From an uncultured Clostridia bacterium (GTDB lineage Bacteria; Bacillota; Clostridia; Oscillospirales; Ruminococcaceae): 5,046 bases of DNA. The DNA lies in the NCBI GenBank assembly GCA_947630315.1, contig CANRHA010000140.1, positions 1 through 5,046 of the forward strand, written 5' to 3'. Positions within the stretch are counted from its first letter, which is position 1; every line of letters begins with the position of its first letter. The position numbers and the translations under genes are program-made. The notes beneath the pieces were generated by a model. That model made no database searches. It saw nothing but the letters and a program-made list of their open reading frames with translations, and was not told where the DNA came from. Below, piece after piece: positions 1 through 5,046 of this stretch.

Positions 1-799
1 GCGTTTCGAGCGAAACAGGGTCCTGAGCTATTCTCAGGATCTCCCTGACCCTCTCTACCGGCATGTCGAGCGCCTGAGCTATTTCATCTGCGGAGGGGTC
101 TCTGCCGTTCTGATGCAAAAGCTGGCCGGTGGTCTTTTTTACCTTAGCTATCGTTTCAACCATGTGAACGGGAATGCGTATAGTTCTGGCCTGATCGGCT
201 ATCGCGCGGGTGATCGACTGTCTTATCCACCATGTAGCGTAGGTAGAGAACTTGAAGCCCATGGTGTAATCGAACTTTTCCACTGCCTTTATAAGCCCGA
301 GGTTGCCCTCCTGAATAAGATCGAGAAAACTCATTCCTCTGCCGACATAGCGCTTTGCTATAGAAACGACAAGCCTTAGGTTTGCCTCGGCGAGGCGTTT
401 TTTTGCGTCCTTGTCGCCGTCCTTCATCTTCTGGGCAAGCTCTATCTCCTCCTCGGGGGTGAGAAGCGGCACCCTGCCTATCTCTTTGAGGTAGATCTTA
501 ACCGGGTCGTCGCTTGCGCTTGCGTCCGAAACCGATTCGTCGTAGTCGTCTTCAAGGTTGTGCTCGCCGTCGATTATCGCGTCGTCAAGCTCCATAAGGT
601 CTTCAAGGCTGTCGTCCTCCATGACGATATCGTCGATGATCTCGATGCCGTTGGCGGCGCAGGCGTCATAAAAGCTGTCTATCCTCTCAACGTCGTAGTC
701 CATCTCCTCAAGGACTTCGGTTATTTCCTTTGTGGTGAGCTTGCCTGTTGCCTTGCCCGCTTCAAGCAGTCCTTCGATCGTAACTTTCTTTTCGTTCAT
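1..799 (-). CDS. rpoD: Primary sigma factor RpoD/SigA, N-terminal 266 residues (3' part outside window)
   Basis: Housekeeping sigma-70 factor, which directs RNA polymerase to -10/-35 promoters. The frame stays open from the ATG at 797-799 to the window edge, giving 266 residues. Seen in order: an acidic N-terminal region 1.1 (about 1-80) and acidic linker; region 1.2 (DDPVKIYLKEIGRVPLLTPE, 97-116); region 2.1 (RLAEANLRLVVSIAKRY, 135-151); region 2.2 (LDLIQEGNLGLIKAVEKFD, about 159-177); regions 2.3-2.4 with the DNA-melting and -10 recognition segment (FKFSTYATWWIRQSITRAIA, about 182-201, then RTIRIPVHM); and the start of region 3, ending at PVSLET. There is no large non-conserved insert between 1.2 and 2.1, as is usual for Gram-positive SigA. 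Region 4 (-35 recognition) lies beyond the edge. A GGAGG sequence 9 nt before the ATG supports the start. It is last of the three visible operon genes, 21 bp after dnaG. Identity is near certain; the full length is unknown. Confidence 0.97.
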   Translation of the reverse strand, partial: MNEKKVTIEGLLEAGKATGKLTTKEITEVLEEMDYDVERIDSFYDACAANGIEIIDDIVMEDDSLEDLMELDDAIIDGEHNLEDDYDESVSDASASDDPVKIYLKEIGRVPLLTPEEEIELAQKMKDGDKDAKKRLAEANLRLVVSIAKRYVGRGMSFLDLIQEGNLGLIKAVEKFDYTMGFKFSTYATWWIRQSITRAIADQARTIRIPVHMVETIAKVKKTTGQLLHQNGRDPSADEIAQALDMPVERVREILRIAQDPVSLET

Positions 800-820
800 A
801 TTCTGTTGCCTCCAAAAAAT

Positions 821-2590
821 TTATGCCTGATTTATCTTCGACCTCTGAAGCTCGAGTATGTACTTTTTATACTCCTCTTCGGTCATGTTCGATGTGTCGG
901 CGGCCGCGGAGTCGTTCTTTAAAAGCTTTATGCAGTCGTCAAGAACGTCTTTGTCCACCGGTATATCCCTTGAACGGGCAAGAATACTTGATATTCTGCC
1001 CATTTCATCGGCTGAAAATTCGCCGCCGAGCGCACCTAAGCTGTAATCCTCGCCGTTTTCAAAGCAGCTTTTCATCTTTTCATATACCCTGCGGTAAAAT
1101 GATGTGCAAAGCTCGTCCGGCTTAAGGGCGGAAAATATCTCCGCGGCGCCGTCGGGGTGAAGGTAAAGGTAGGCGATTATGTTCTCCTCGGCCTTTGCCT
1201 GTTTCGGGTGATCTTTTGCCTCGGGGTTTATGTCGTCGCGCCTTGCCGGCGAGGTTATCCTTGACCATTCCCGCTTTTTCTGCTGGCCTATGCGCCGCCT
1301 TAAAAGCGATTCTATCTCGTTTTTTACCGCCTCTTTGGGGATATTCTGTTCCGACGCGACCTTTGATATGTAAACCTCGCGCTCTATTGTGTTTTCGACC
1401 GAGGCGAGAACGCCGACCGCCCTTTTTAAGTATTCGACCCTGCCGGCCTCGGCGGTCAGATCGAGCCCCGCTTTTGCATTTGAAAGCGCGTAGTCGGTGG
1501 AGCCTTCCGAACCCTGTAAAAGAACGCTGAAGTGATCGGGACCGTATATTCTGAGATAATCGTCGACGTCCTTTACGCCGTTTCCCGATACCCTTACCAC
1601 CTTTGCGTCAAGCCCGGCGGCGTTTAATATCGATATCGCGTTGCGCGTGGCCTTCTGCCCGGCCTCGTCGGCGTCGTAGCAGATAGCTACCTCGTCGCAG
1701 TACTGAGACATCAACCTTGCGTGCTCTGGGGTCATCGCGGTGCCGCACGTCGCCACCGCCTCGGTAAATCCCGCCTGATGCAGGGAAATAACGTCTACGT
1801 TTCCCTCGCAGAGTATGAGCCTTTTGGACTTCACCGACACGTTTTTTGCAAAGTTGAGCGCAAAGAGGGTCCTGCTCTTTTTATAAAGCGCCGTTTCCTT
1901 TGAGTTCACATACTTTCCGCCCTTCGGTTCGGCTTCAAGCGTTCTGCCCGAAAAGGCTATGACGTTCCCTCTGAGGTCGAATATCGGGAAGATCACCCGG
2001 TTTACAAAGAAATCGAACGTCCTGCCGTTTTTTTCGCTCAAAAGGCTCGCCGCAATAAGCTCGCGCTCGGTAAAGCCGTTGGAGAGCATGTGGTTTTTGA
2101 GGCTTGTCCAGCGGTTAGGCGCGACCCCGAGGCCGAAGCGCTTTATCGTTTCGGGCGTAAGGCGGCGCTTTTCTATCAAGTACCTTAAGCCTTCTTCGCC
2201 ATCGGGGGTTTTAAGGTTGCGGTAAAAGAACCTCGCCGCCGCCTTGTTTATCTCTATAAGCCTCTGGCGTTCGCGGCCCGCGTTGTCTGTAAAGCCGTCG
2301 TCCGGGAGCGGTATCCCCGCCCTGTCGGCAAGATATTTTACCGCTTCGGGGTAGCCGAGGTTTTCTATCTTCATGATAAAGGTTATAACGTCTCCGCCCG
2401 CGCCGCAGCCGAAGCAGTAAAAGCTTCCGTTGTCGGTGTAAACGGTGCAGGACGGCGTTCTCTCAGAGTGAAACGGGCAGAGGCATTTCAGGTTGTGCCC
2501 TGTCCGCTTAAGCGTCACATATGAACGCATGACGTCTTCGATGCTGTTGGAGTCCTTTATCTTCTGAATAAAATCAGCTGAAAAACGCAT
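821..2590 (-). CDS. dnaG: DNA primase DnaG
   Basis: Makes the RNA primers for chromosome replication, working with the replicative helicase at the fork. It is 589 residues, a normal length for the family. An N-terminal CHC2 zinc-binding domain carries C38-x2-H41 and C59-x2-C62. The catalytic-core basic motif is at about 198-216 (RVIFPIFDLRGNVIAFSGR). The Toprim domain follows, with acidic motif CEGNVDV (E262), the metal-binding pair in CYDADEAG (D306, D308), and KDVDDYL at 340-346. A charged linker at about 431-465 leads to a C-terminal helicase-interaction domain (about 466-589). The Toprim motif reads EGNVDV where EGYMDV or similar is common, but the catalytic acid is kept. The ATG has GGAGA 5 nt upstream. 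It sits 26 bp downstream of dgt and 21 bp upstream of rpoD, so it is almost certainly cotranscribed with both. Confidence 0.98.
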   Translation of the reverse strand: MRFSADFIQKIKDSNSIEDVMRSYVTLKRTGHNLKCLCPFHSERTPSCTVYTDNGSFYCFGCGAGGDVITFIMKIENLGYPEAVKYLADRAGIPLPDDGFTDNAGRERQRLIEINKAAARFFYRNLKTPDGEEGLRYLIEKRRLTPETIKRFGLGVAPNRWTSLKNHMLSNGFTERELIAASLLSEKNGRTFDFFVNRVIFPIFDLRGNVIAFSGRTLEAEPKGGKYVNSKETALYKKSRTLFALNFAKNVSVKSKRLILCEGNVDVISLHQAGFTEAVATCGTAMTPEHARLMSQYCDEVAICYDADEAGQKATRNAISILNAAGLDAKVVRVSGNGVKDVDDYLRIYGPDHFSVLLQGSEGSTDYALSNAKAGLDLTAEAGRVEYLKRAVGVLASVENTIEREVYISKVASEQNIPKEAVKNEIESLLRRRIGQQKKREWSRITSPARRDDINPEAKDHPKQAKAEENIIAYLYLHPDGAAEIFSALKPDELCTSFYRRVYEKMKSCFENGEDYSLGALGGEFSADEMGRISSILARSRDIPVDKDVLDDCIKLLKNDSAAADTSNMTEEEYKKYILELQRSKINQA

Positions 2591-2616
2591 TTTCTTCTCC
2601 GTCTTGAATTATTGAT

Positions 2617-3621
2617 CTATACCCTTTCCCAGCCCTTGGGAACGAATATATTCATGAACAGGTTGGTGCAGTAGCCGTCGGTCATTCCGGCGATGTAGTC
2701 GCATACGGCGGTGTCGGTGTCGAACCTGTCGGCGAGTTTAAGATAATCCTCCGGCAGCTTTTCGGGGCGTTCCGAGAAGTACCGGTATATCATCTCGATC
2801 ATTGTTTTTGCCTTTGATTCCTCCGATTTGCACACCGGGTTGCGGTAAACGTTTTTGAACATAAACTCGGAGAGCAGGTTTTTTGCCTTTAATACCTCGG
2901 GCGAGTAGGCGAGGTTTTCCGCGCCGCTCTCTATAAGCGAGCTTACAAGGGTAGTTATCCTCTCGGATTTCGTCTTTCCGAGGACCTCTACCGCTTCGGG
3001 CGGGAGGTCTTCGTTTCTGATGACTCCGGCGCGTATCGCGTCCTCGATGTCGTGATTTATGTAGGCTATAACGTCGGCGAGCCTTACAACATATCCCTCG
3101 CGGGTGTCGGCAACGCTGTCGGTGTGTTTGAGTATGCCGTCTCTGACTTCCAGCGTGAGGTTTAGGCCCCGTCCGTCCTTTTCAATGTGATCCACCACGC
3201 GCAGGCTCTGTTCGTAATGGCGGAAGCCGTTTTTTGATATCTCGTCAAGTATCTGTTCCCCGGCGTGGCCGAACGGCGTATGCCCGAGGTCGTGCCCCAA
3301 AGCAATCGCCTCGGTGAGGTCCTCGTTCAGCCTCAGCGCGCGTGAAACGGTGCGCGCTATCTGGCTAACTTCAAGGGTGTGGGTCAGGCGGGTGCGGTAG
3401 TGGTCGCCGGTGGGGTTTAAAAATACCTGGGTTTTACGCTTGAGGCGCGCAAACGCGTTACAGTGGATGATCCTGTCGCGGTCGCGCTGAAAATCGGTCC
3501 TTAAGGGGCATTTTTCCTCATCGCGCAGCCTGCCCTTTGAATTAGCGCTCAATGCCGCGCTCGACGACAGCACCGATCTTTCGGCCGCCTCGGTGTATTC
3601 TCTCGGACAAAGCTTATCCAT
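2617..3621 (-). CDS. dgt: dGTP triphosphohydrolase-like HD-domain dNTPase
   Basis: Predicted deoxynucleoside triphosphate triphosphohydrolase, which splits dNTPs to the deoxynucleoside and tripolyphosphate. It is 334 residues, fitting the short Gram-positive Dgt-like subfamily. Seen: FQRDRDRIIHCNAFARLKRK (44-63), TRLTHTLEV with metal ligand H81, the HD pair H110-D111 in ALGHDLGHTPFGHAGE, and LADVIAYINHDIEDA, whose D183 is the expected fourth metal ligand. All HD-superfamily ligands are therefore present. Whether it prefers dGTP cannot be read from sequence; many relatives act on several dNTPs and can be dNTP-activated. The start is supported by family-like N-terminal spacing, but its ribosome binding site is only a G-rich run (AGGGGGG) about 7 nt upstream. 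It is first in the dgt-dnaG-rpoD operon, downstream of the yigZ terminator. No convincing promoter was found in the 138-bp gap. Confidence 0.95.
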   Translation of the reverse strand: MDKLCPREYTEAAERSVLSSSAALSANSKGRLRDEEKCPLRTDFQRDRDRIIHCNAFARLKRKTQVFLNPTGDHYRTRLTHTLEVSQIARTVSRALRLNEDLTEAIALGHDLGHTPFGHAGEQILDEISKNGFRHYEQSLRVVDHIEKDGRGLNLTLEVRDGILKHTDSVADTREGYVVRLADVIAYINHDIEDAIRAGVIRNEDLPPEAVEVLGKTKSERITTLVSSLIESGAENLAYSPEVLKAKNLLSEFMFKNVYRNPVCKSEESKAKTMIEMIYRYFSERPEKLPEDYLKLADRFDTDTAVCDYIAGMTDGYCTNLFMNIFVPKGWERV

Positions 3622-3670
3622 AAAACCGCCCCCCTTTTCTTGCTTTCACTTTTTTATACTAAAAAGACAA

Positions 3671-3709
3671 AAAATCTCCTCTTTTTAATTTTTCAAAAGG
3701 AGAGATTTT
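3671..3709 (-). terminator. Intrinsic terminator after the YigZ-family gene
   Basis: Arms 3671-3685 and 3695-3709 pair as 8 bp (AAAATCTC with GAGATTTT), one C-A mismatch, one G-U pair and 5 more bp, closing a 9-nt loop. In the minus direction the hairpin is followed by a T-rich stretch (TTTTTTGTCTTTTT once the end of the stem is included). It lies about 50 nt past the yigZ stop and before dgt, so it probably separates the two transcription units. The stem is A/T-rich, so efficiency may be moderate. On the plus strand it is also followed by a short T run, but no plus-strand gene reads into it. Confidence 0.75.
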
Positions 3710-3759
3710 GTATAGATGCACAATTTCGGAAAACAAAATAGGCCAATTTGACGAACCGT

Positions 3760-4377
3760 TCAGAAATCAACAAACAAAACCGGGGAAAACTCGGGGATAA
3801 TTTGGCCGTTTGAGAGGTCCGAGAGCTTTTCGGCAAGGCTTTCGCAAAGCTCTTCGCGCACGGCAAGTTTTAGGGCTATGCGGTCGGCGAAATCCTGCGA
3901 GAGGGTCTTTGCGCCGAACTCGGGGAGCAGGCGCAGAATGCGGTCATAAAAGGGGTACTCAAACGAGAGGGAAACCTCGCGGGCCTCGCACATCGTCACG
4001 ATATCCGCGGAGGAGACCGCCCCCGCCGCCGCCTCGGCGTATGTGCGCGTAAGGCCGCCCTTGCCGAGCAGGATACCGCCGAAATACCGCGTGACGACAA
4101 TAGCCGCGTCGGTAAGGCCGCCGTGCTGAAGGGCGGATAAAATCGGCTGACCGGCGGTGCCCTGCGGTTCGCCGTCGTCGGAAAACCGGGAGCCGAAGTC
4201 GTTTCTGAGGATATAGGCGTAGCAGTTGTGGCGGGCCTTGCGGTTCTGCGCTCTTACCGAATCGACAAAAGCCTGAGCCTCCTCGGGGGTCGACGCCGGG
4301 GCGATTTTTGCTATGAACTCGGATCTTTCAACCGTTATGCTGAACTCGCTTTCGGCGCGTACGGTTCTGTAGGGCAT
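3760..4377 (-). CDS. YigZ/IMPACT family protein (UPF0029 plus DUF1949)
   Basis: Member of the YigZ family, the bacterial relatives of eukaryotic IMPACT/Yih1. The exact biochemical role is not settled; the fold suggests nucleic-acid or translation-factor binding. It is 205 residues, typical for the family. The N-terminal UPF0029 domain (about 17-125) shows ARHNCYAYIL (48-57), the signature FSDDGEPQGTAGQPIL (65-80) and VTRYFGGILLGKGGLTRTY (95-113). The C-terminal ferredoxin-like DUF1949 domain spans about 138-197. The ATG at 4375-4377 is chosen because GGGAGG lies 5 nt upstream and MPYRTV is a family-like N-terminus. An in-frame TTG 72 nt further upstream would overlap the end of rpmE and translate through the rpmE terminator, so it is rejected. 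The gene lies 52 bp downstream of rpmE, behind that terminator, and is followed by its own terminator. No separate promoter is visible, so read-through is the likely source of its mRNA. Confidence 0.93.
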   Translation of the reverse strand: MPYRTVRAESEFSITVERSEFIAKIAPASTPEEAQAFVDSVRAQNRKARHNCYAYILRNDFGSRFSDDGEPQGTAGQPILSALQHGGLTDAAIVVTRYFGGILLGKGGLTRTYAEAAAGAVSSADIVTMCEAREVSLSFEYPFYDRILRLLPEFGAKTLSQDFADRIALKLAVREELCESLAEKLSDLSNGQIIPEFSPVLFVDF

Positions 4378-4382
4378 TTTGA

Positions 4383-4388
4383 CCTCCC
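4383..4388 (-). promoter_or_regulatory. Shine-Dalgarno sequence of the YigZ-family gene (decides start)
   Basis: In the sense direction this reads GGGAGG, 5 nt before the ATG at 4377. It fixes the start of the YigZ-family CDS at 4377 instead of the upstream TTG at 4449. It abuts the T-run of the rpmE terminator with no gap. Confidence 0.88.
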
Positions 4389-4422
4389 AAAAAACAGAAA
4401 GAGGGCTTTTTTGCGCCCTCTT
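4389..4422 (-). terminator. Intrinsic terminator after rpmE, in the rpmE-yigZ gap
   Basis: In the sense direction a perfect 8-bp stem, AAGAGGGC (4422-4415) with GCCCTCTT (4406-4399), closes an 8-nt loop. It is followed by TCTGTTTTTT (4398-4389). The hairpin begins 7 nt after the rpmE stop codon. The T-run is set back slightly by the bases TCTG, so termination may be partial. The next bases are the ribosome binding site of the following gene, so it can act as an intercistronic attenuator that lowers yigZ relative to rpmE. Confidence 0.88.
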
Positions 4423-4429
4423 AGTCTGA

Positions 4430-4645
4430 TCATTTCTTTTCGTTTCCAAGGCCGTAGCGCTTGTTGAAGCGGTCTACGCGTCCGCCGGTATCGACGAGCT
4501 TCTGCTTGCCGGTGAAGAACGGGTGGCACTTGGAGCAGATCTCAACCTTGATATCCTTTTTGGTCGAGCGGGTCTTAATTACGTTTCCGCAGGCGCAGGT
4601 TATCGTGGTCTCCTCGTACTGAGGGTGAATGCCTTCTTTAGCCAT
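4430..4645 (-). CDS. rpmE: 50S ribosomal protein L31 (zinc-binding, four-cysteine type)
   Basis: Small protein of the large ribosomal subunit; in known ribosomes L31 bridges the central protuberance of 50S and the 30S head. It is 71 residues, normal length. It begins MAKEGIHPQY and has all four zinc ligands, C17-x-C19 and C37-x2-C40, so it is the C+ (zinc-binding) form and not the C- paralogue made under zinc starvation. The conserved segments HPFFTGKQKLVDTGGRVDRF (41-60) and NKRYG (61-65) are present. The ATG at 4643-4645 has AAGGAG 8 nt upstream. The reading frame is open further upstream to a TTG at 4786, but that start would coincide with the promoter -35 element and is rejected. It is expressed from its own strong promoter through a structured leader of about 105 nt and followed directly by an intrinsic terminator. 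No Zur-like operator was recognised. Confidence 0.98.
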   Translation of the reverse strand: MAKEGIHPQYEETTITCACGNVIKTRSTKKDIKVEICSKCHPFFTGKQKLVDTGGRVDRFNKRYGLGNEKK

Positions 4646-4750
4646 TTTCAAAACTCCTTTCCGAATCGGATTGTATAACCAATAGCAGCCCATCGTTCCG
4701 ATCCGGACAGTAGTGCTATGTGGATCCTTAATATATCCCGGAAAACCGGT
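4646..4750 (-). promoter_or_regulatory. Structured rpmE 5' leader, candidate L31 autoregulatory element
   Basis: This is the leader between the predicted transcription start (about 4750) and the rpmE ATG. Seen: a 5'-terminal hairpin CCGG-TTTT-CCGG (4749-4738); a 6-bp pairing ATAGCA (4719-4714) with TGCTAT (4687-4682); and an 11-bp pairing TCCGGATCGGA (4707-4697) with TCCGATTCGGA (4670-4660), with one G-U pair. The 11-bp pairing ends exactly next to the Shine-Dalgarno AAGGAG (4659-4654). The 5' arm of the long pairing lies inside the 6-bp pairing and its 3' arm lies outside, so the two pairings together form an H-type pseudoknot, or else they compete. Ribosomal protein leaders that bind their own product are well known, and L31 leader motifs have been proposed in Firmicutes. 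Whether this one matches a published motif was not tested; function is inferred. Confidence 0.6.
4654..4659 (-). promoter_or_regulatory. Shine-Dalgarno sequence of rpmE
   Basis: Reads AAGGAG in the sense direction, 8 nt before the rpmE ATG at 4645. It directly follows the 3' arm of the 11-bp leader pairing, so that stem stacks against it and could affect ribosome access. Confidence 0.88.
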
Positions 4751-4757
4751 AAGGGCT

Positions 4758-4786
4758 ATTATAACACACTTTCTGCGCAAATGCAA
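4758..4786 (-). promoter_or_regulatory. Sigma-A promoter of rpmE with extended -10
   Basis: In the sense direction: -35 TTGCAT (4786-4781), a 17-bp spacer, and a perfect -10 TATAAT (4763-4758), preceded by TG one base upstream (TGTTATAAT, an extended -10). The A/T-rich tracts upstream of -35 (AAAATTTC then AAAAAA, about 4806-4790) resemble an UP element. Transcription should start near 4750-4752, giving a leader of about 105 nt. This is the clearest promoter in the window and suits a ribosomal protein gene. Confidence 0.9.
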
Positions 4787-4840
4787 GCCTTTTTTGAAAT
4801 TTTCCGGGGAGAATGTTTTTTAGGGGGCTTTGCATCGCCG

Positions 4841-4953
4841 CCGCCCTTCGCGGCCCCGCCGCGCGCCCCCTGCGGGGGCGCCGCCCGCGCCGCAGGCGCG
4901 GGCCGTCCGTTCCCCCCGTTGGGGGGAACGGACGGGCGGGGCCGCGAAGGCGG
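4841..4953. repeat. GC-rich nested inverted repeat folding as a four-way cloverleaf
   Basis: An outer stem of 15 perfect bp (4846-4860 with 4935-4949), extended to 19 bp by one bulged C at 4844, encloses three consecutive perfect hairpins. Hairpin 1 is 8 bp with loop TGC (4863-4881); hairpin 2 is 9 bp with loop GCA (4883-4903); hairpin 3 is 14 bp with loop GTT (4904-4934). Almost no base is unpaired at the junction. G+C is about 88%, far above the flanks. No T-run follows on either strand, so it is not a typical intrinsic terminator. It lies between the possible end of the upstream gene and the rpmE promoter. It may be a copy of a dispersed REP/MITE-like intergenic element, but no second copy lies in this window. 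Any role (nucleoid protein site, mRNA 3'-end protection, cruciform) is unknown. Confidence 0.85.
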
Positions 4954-4985
4954 GGCGGGAGCAGAAGGGTGGGGGAGAGCGCGGG

Positions 4986-5046
4986 CTAAGACTCGCTTTG
5001 TTCCACCAAAAGGTTCATGGCGCTGAGGTCTACGCCCTGCATATCC
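4986..5046 (-). CDS. Possible C-terminal end of an unidentified protein (partial)
   Basis: A minus-strand frame enters from the window edge and ends at TAG (4986-4988). It gives 19 visible residues, DMQGVDLSAMNLLVEQSES. Composition and codon choice look like an ordinary soluble protein tail: mixed hydrophobic and acidic residues, mostly G/C-ending codons. It would end 32 bp before the cloverleaf repeat. The stretch is too short for any family assignment. A second frame (GYAGRRPQRHEPFGG...) is also open here and runs on into the repeat, but it turns into low-complexity Pro/Arg/Ala. The match to a real gene is a guess from position, orientation and composition. Confidence 0.4.
   Translation of the reverse strand, partial: DMQGVDLSAMNLLVEQSES

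Noticed and set aside
113..922. Plus-strand open frames over rpoD and the end of dnaG
   Set aside because: They are antisense shadows of clearly conserved minus-strand genes, with no ribosome binding sites and no recognisable protein features.
3653..3658. TATAAA as a possible -10 box for dgt
   Set aside because: No acceptable -35 lies 16-18 bp upstream (the nearest TTGTCT is only 6 bp away), and the area is generally A/T-rich.
3711..3738. TTGTTT-16 bp-TATACA as a possible dgt promoter
   Set aside because: Both boxes are weak, and the predicted start falls inside the 5' arm of the terminator hairpin. It cannot be told from chance in A/T-rich sequence.
3810..4052. Plus-strand 80-residue Arg/Pro-rich frame over the YigZ-family gene
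   Set aside because: Low-complexity antisense shadow of a conserved gene in GC-rich sequence.
4378..4449. N-terminal extension of the YigZ-family protein from a TTG at 4449
   Set aside because: It would overlap the end of rpmE and translate through a perfect terminator hairpin. The internal ATG at 4377 has a strong GGGAGG and a family-like N-terminus.
4646..4786. 47-residue N-terminal extension of L31 from a TTG at 4786, or from an in-frame ATG at 4693
   Set aside because: The TTG is the promoter -35 element itself and lies upstream of the transcription start. The internal ATG lacks a good ribosome binding site, and L31 is full length from 4645.
4841..4953. Cloverleaf repeat as a tRNA or tRNA-like gene
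   Set aside because: Stem lengths, 3-nt loops and the lack of any T-loop or anticodon-loop sequence do not fit a tRNA; only the four-way topology is shared.
4841..4953. Cloverleaf repeat as a rho-independent terminator
   Set aside because: No T-run follows the stems on either strand within the expected distance.
4718..5026. Plus-strand 102-residue frame across the rpmE promoter and the cloverleaf repeat
   Set aside because: Its Gly/Ala/Pro/Arg-rich product simply reflects the inverted repeat, and it starts within the rpmE leader on the opposite strand.

Overview
The window looks like a chromosomal housekeeping segment of a Gram-positive anaerobe of class Clostridia (Bacillota), probably a moderately GC-rich gut member near the Oscillospiraceae/Ruminococcaceae. 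This rests on the gene order dgt-dnaG-rpoD, the four-cysteine L31 protein, strong GGAGG-type ribosome binding sites and the style of the proteins. The placement is inference; no marker in the window fixes the genus. Every gene is on the minus strand, so transcription runs from high to low coordinates.

From upstream to downstream: (1) 4986-5046 may hold the last 19 codons of an unidentified gene. (2) 4841-4953 is a very GC-rich (about 88%) nested inverted repeat that folds on paper into a compact four-way cloverleaf with three hairpins, each with a 3-nt loop. (3) 4758-4786 is a strong sigma-A promoter, followed by a structured leader of about 105 nt and rpmE (ribosomal protein L31). (4) An intrinsic terminator directly after rpmE is followed at once by the ribosome binding site of a YigZ/IMPACT family gene, which ends before its own terminator at 3671-3709. 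(5) 3621-1 is a tight three-gene operon: dgt (dNTP triphosphohydrolase, HD superfamily), dnaG (primase) and rpoD (primary sigma factor, cut off at the window edge), with gaps of 26 and 21 bp.

The dgt-dnaG-rpoD cluster is the clostridial form of the macromolecular synthesis operon. It links dNTP pool control, primer synthesis for replication and the housekeeping sigma factor. The rpmE-yigZ pair forms a separate unit in which a terminator probably reduces expression of the second gene.

No defence system, mobile-element gene, CRISPR array, tRNA or rRNA is visible. The least explained parts are both non-coding: the rpmE leader, where two long pairings compete or form a pseudoknot ending exactly at the Shine-Dalgarno sequence, and the cloverleaf inverted repeat upstream of the rpmE promoter.
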